DNA of 64,000 nt from assembly GCA_019637975.1 (NCBI GenBank), contig JAHBUR010000013.1, positions 60,195-124,194 of the forward strand, in the 5' to 3' direction. Source of the DNA: Bacteroidota bacterium. GTDB taxonomy: Bacteria; Bacteroidota; Ignavibacteria; UBA10030; UBA6906. Position numbers and translations under genes: made by a program. The notes below the pieces were generated by a model that saw only the letters and a list, made by a program, of their open reading frames with translations, did not search any database and was not told the origin of the DNA. Of this stretch, positions 62,776 through 64,000 are shown in pieces; position 1 is the stretch's first letter; each line of letters opens with the position of its first letter.

Positions 62776-62812
62776 GAAAGCCAGGAAACTTGTCTCTTTG
62801 TTAGATCGCAGC

Positions 62813-63928
62813 ATGGCGTTACCTTCTTGTTCTTGCAACGTTCTTGAACTCTTATTGAGGTTGCTGTTCCTTCCATTGTTCGCAGTTGTCGCTTTCTTAT
62901 TCCGGGGCCTTGCTGAAGAGCCATGCGTCTTACTTCGCGAACCTCGACACGAAGCACGTTCTCTTCCATTGAAGTATGATTATCGTCGCATAGACGAATA
63001 CGCGATAAGCAGTTCTCCAGAAGTTGAGAAATCAGTAGAGACCCTTAGCGGTTATCTGCTTGCAGGAGCGGCTAATGATCGTGAGAAGGTGCGTTCAGTC
63101 TTTCGCTGGATAGCCGGGAACATTGTTTATGATATCCAGTCATTCTTTGTCCCTCCTGCCCGGAAGCCCACGAAGAGAATGTCGGGAAACAATGTGCTTC
63201 AAACCCGTACTGCACTCTGTGGCGGCTATGCCGAGTTGTTCGAGATGTTACTCAAACCATCAGGAATTGCAGTGGTGACCATATCGGGGTACGGAAAAGG
63301 GTACGGATACACCGAACGCGAGCCATTCGAAGGGAAGGAACCCAATCATGCTTGGAACGCTGTGCAAATTGATGGAACCTGGTTTTTGGTTGACGCAACT
63401 TGGGGGTCCGGCTACGCAAATGATGAAAGGCAATACGTAAAGGCATTAGATGAGTCATACTTTTTAACGCCACCTGAGTACTTCAGCTTTGATCATTTTC
63501 CCATGGAGACGAAGTGGCAACTTCTTTCAGTGCCAATATCGCTGCAGGAGTTTGAAAAACGACCAGTATTGCGTCCATCGTTCTTTGAACTTGGCTTCTC
63601 AGTAGAACAAGCATGTTTGCTTCTCGCTGAGAAAGAGTTTAATGGCTTTCCCGACCTTTTTACGTTCAGCGGAGGGGATGTGTACTTTCACAGTGTTCCA
63701 CACATGAAGGAACTCCAGGTTGGCAAGAGGTACTATTTTCAGCTAACAGCACCAAATGCAAAGGAAATCGTCCTGATAAATGACATCACTTGGTGTTTTC
63801 TGTCAGAACAAAATGGACTATTCTACGGTGAGATAGCGGTCAAAGAAGGAGATCTTACCGTGGGGTTGAGAAACAAAGGCCAAGACAGTCTCTCTTATCA
63901 GTCTGTTCTTCGGTACATTGTTCAATAA
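62813..63928 (+). CDS. Exported transglutaminase-like (KY-type) protein
   Basis: The 371-residue protein has an N-terminal hydrophobic signal or anchor (LLRLLFLPLFAVVAFLF) and a transglutaminase-like core with the triad Cys (TALCGGYAELFEMLL), His (NHAWNAVQI) and Asp (LVDATWGSG). The order and spacing match the kyphoscoliosis/CYK3-like peptidase group. Roles of bacterial members are poorly known and include protein crosslinking or cleavage. It overlaps the next gene (TAATG). Confidence 0.7.
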   Translation: MALPSCSCNVLELLLRLLFLPLFAVVAFLFRGLAEEPCVLLREPRHEARSLPLKYDYRRIDEYAISSSPEVEKSVETLSGYLLAGAANDREKVRSVFRWIAGNIVYDIQSFFVPPARKPTKRMSGNNVLQTRTALCGGYAELFEMLLKPSGIAVVTISGYGKGYGYTEREPFEGKEPNHAWNAVQIDGTWFLVDATWGSGYANDERQYVKALDESYFLTPPEYFSFDHFPMETKWQLLSVPISLQEFEKRPVLRPSFFELGFSVEQACLLLAEKEFNGFPDLFTFSGGDVYFHSVPHMKELQVGKRYYFQLTAPNAKEIVLINDITWCFLSEQNGLFYGEIAVKEGDLTVGLRNKGQDSLSYQSVLRYIVQ

Positions 63929-64000
63929 TGCCCAGAATCAGCCAACCGCAAACTGCGAAGAAACTAGGCCGGACACATGCTCAAACATCAGTCGGTTCTT
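63928..64000 (+). CDS. Start of an unknown protein, cut by the window edge
   Basis: The ATG at 63928 overlaps the previous stop; 24 codons are visible (MPRISQPQTAKKLGRTHAQT and on). No assignment possible. Confidence 0.4.
   Translation, partial: MPRISQPQTAKKLGRTHAQTSVGS

Overview
The window looks like a chromosomal piece of a member of the Bacteroidota/Chlorobi (FCB) group, most likely an Ignavibacteria-like or related lineage. Three secreted proteins end in the type IX secretion (T9SS) sorting domain, with the NPFNPxTxIxFxxP motif followed by the YxxxGREV and GIYFYRL-type blocks. Two intergenic regions carry the Bacteroidetes-type promoter (TTTG, N20, TAnnTTT), and there is a histone H1-like protein of the Bacteroidetes type. 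Genes use good Shine-Dalgarno sequences and some TTG/GTG starts. No rRNA, tRNA or CRISPR array was seen.

Layout. 1-6.2 kb: housekeeping and envelope genes (htpX fragment, TerC, SirB1-like, GH13 amylase, POT transporter, LolA-like). 6.2-13.1 kb: a tightly coupled metal operon of a DtxR-type repressor, a membrane-anchored DtxR-FeoA fusion, a FeoB split into GTPase and permease genes, a di-haem cytochrome, a Rieske protein and a porin. 13.1-19.5 kb: cell-wall amidase, YajQ, a saccharopine dehydrogenase-like enzyme, an overlapping MutT-MutY-Ogg2 repair operon, and rpsU with an unusually strong ribosome-binding site. 19.6-24.5 kb: histone H1-like protein, a deoxyhypusine synthase-like enzyme, then a second iron operon (fur, feoA, feoA, feoB, FeoB-associated protein). 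24.6-35.0 kb: a FecA-like receptor, an outer-membrane protein and three T9SS cargo proteins.

35.0-36.8 kb holds a SWIM-domain protein and a DUF2200 gene. 36.8-51.9 kb is a long run of minus-strand genes: YbjQ, a frameshifted YeaQ-type gene, DUF4126, rhomboid protease, metallopeptidase, VPS10/BNR protein, acetyltransferase, DEAD-box helicase, TonB, MlaD-MlaF-MlaE lipid transport and an M48 lipoprotein peptidase.

52-56 kb is accessory: an IS1595-type element, a DUF1508 gene divergent from a small unknown gene, an orphan promoter-terminator unit, three DnaA boxes and a Panacea-type toxin-antitoxin pair. 56-64 kb is a unidirectional cluster of mostly unknown envelope proteins. Its first two genes resemble GldL and GldM, the ion-driven motor of T9SS and gliding; they are followed by paralogous predicted outer-membrane barrels, secreted proteins and a transglutaminase-like protein. 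This cluster and the metal-redox operon at 6-13 kb are the best candidates for undescribed systems. All assignments come from reading motifs and sequence patterns; no database search was run.
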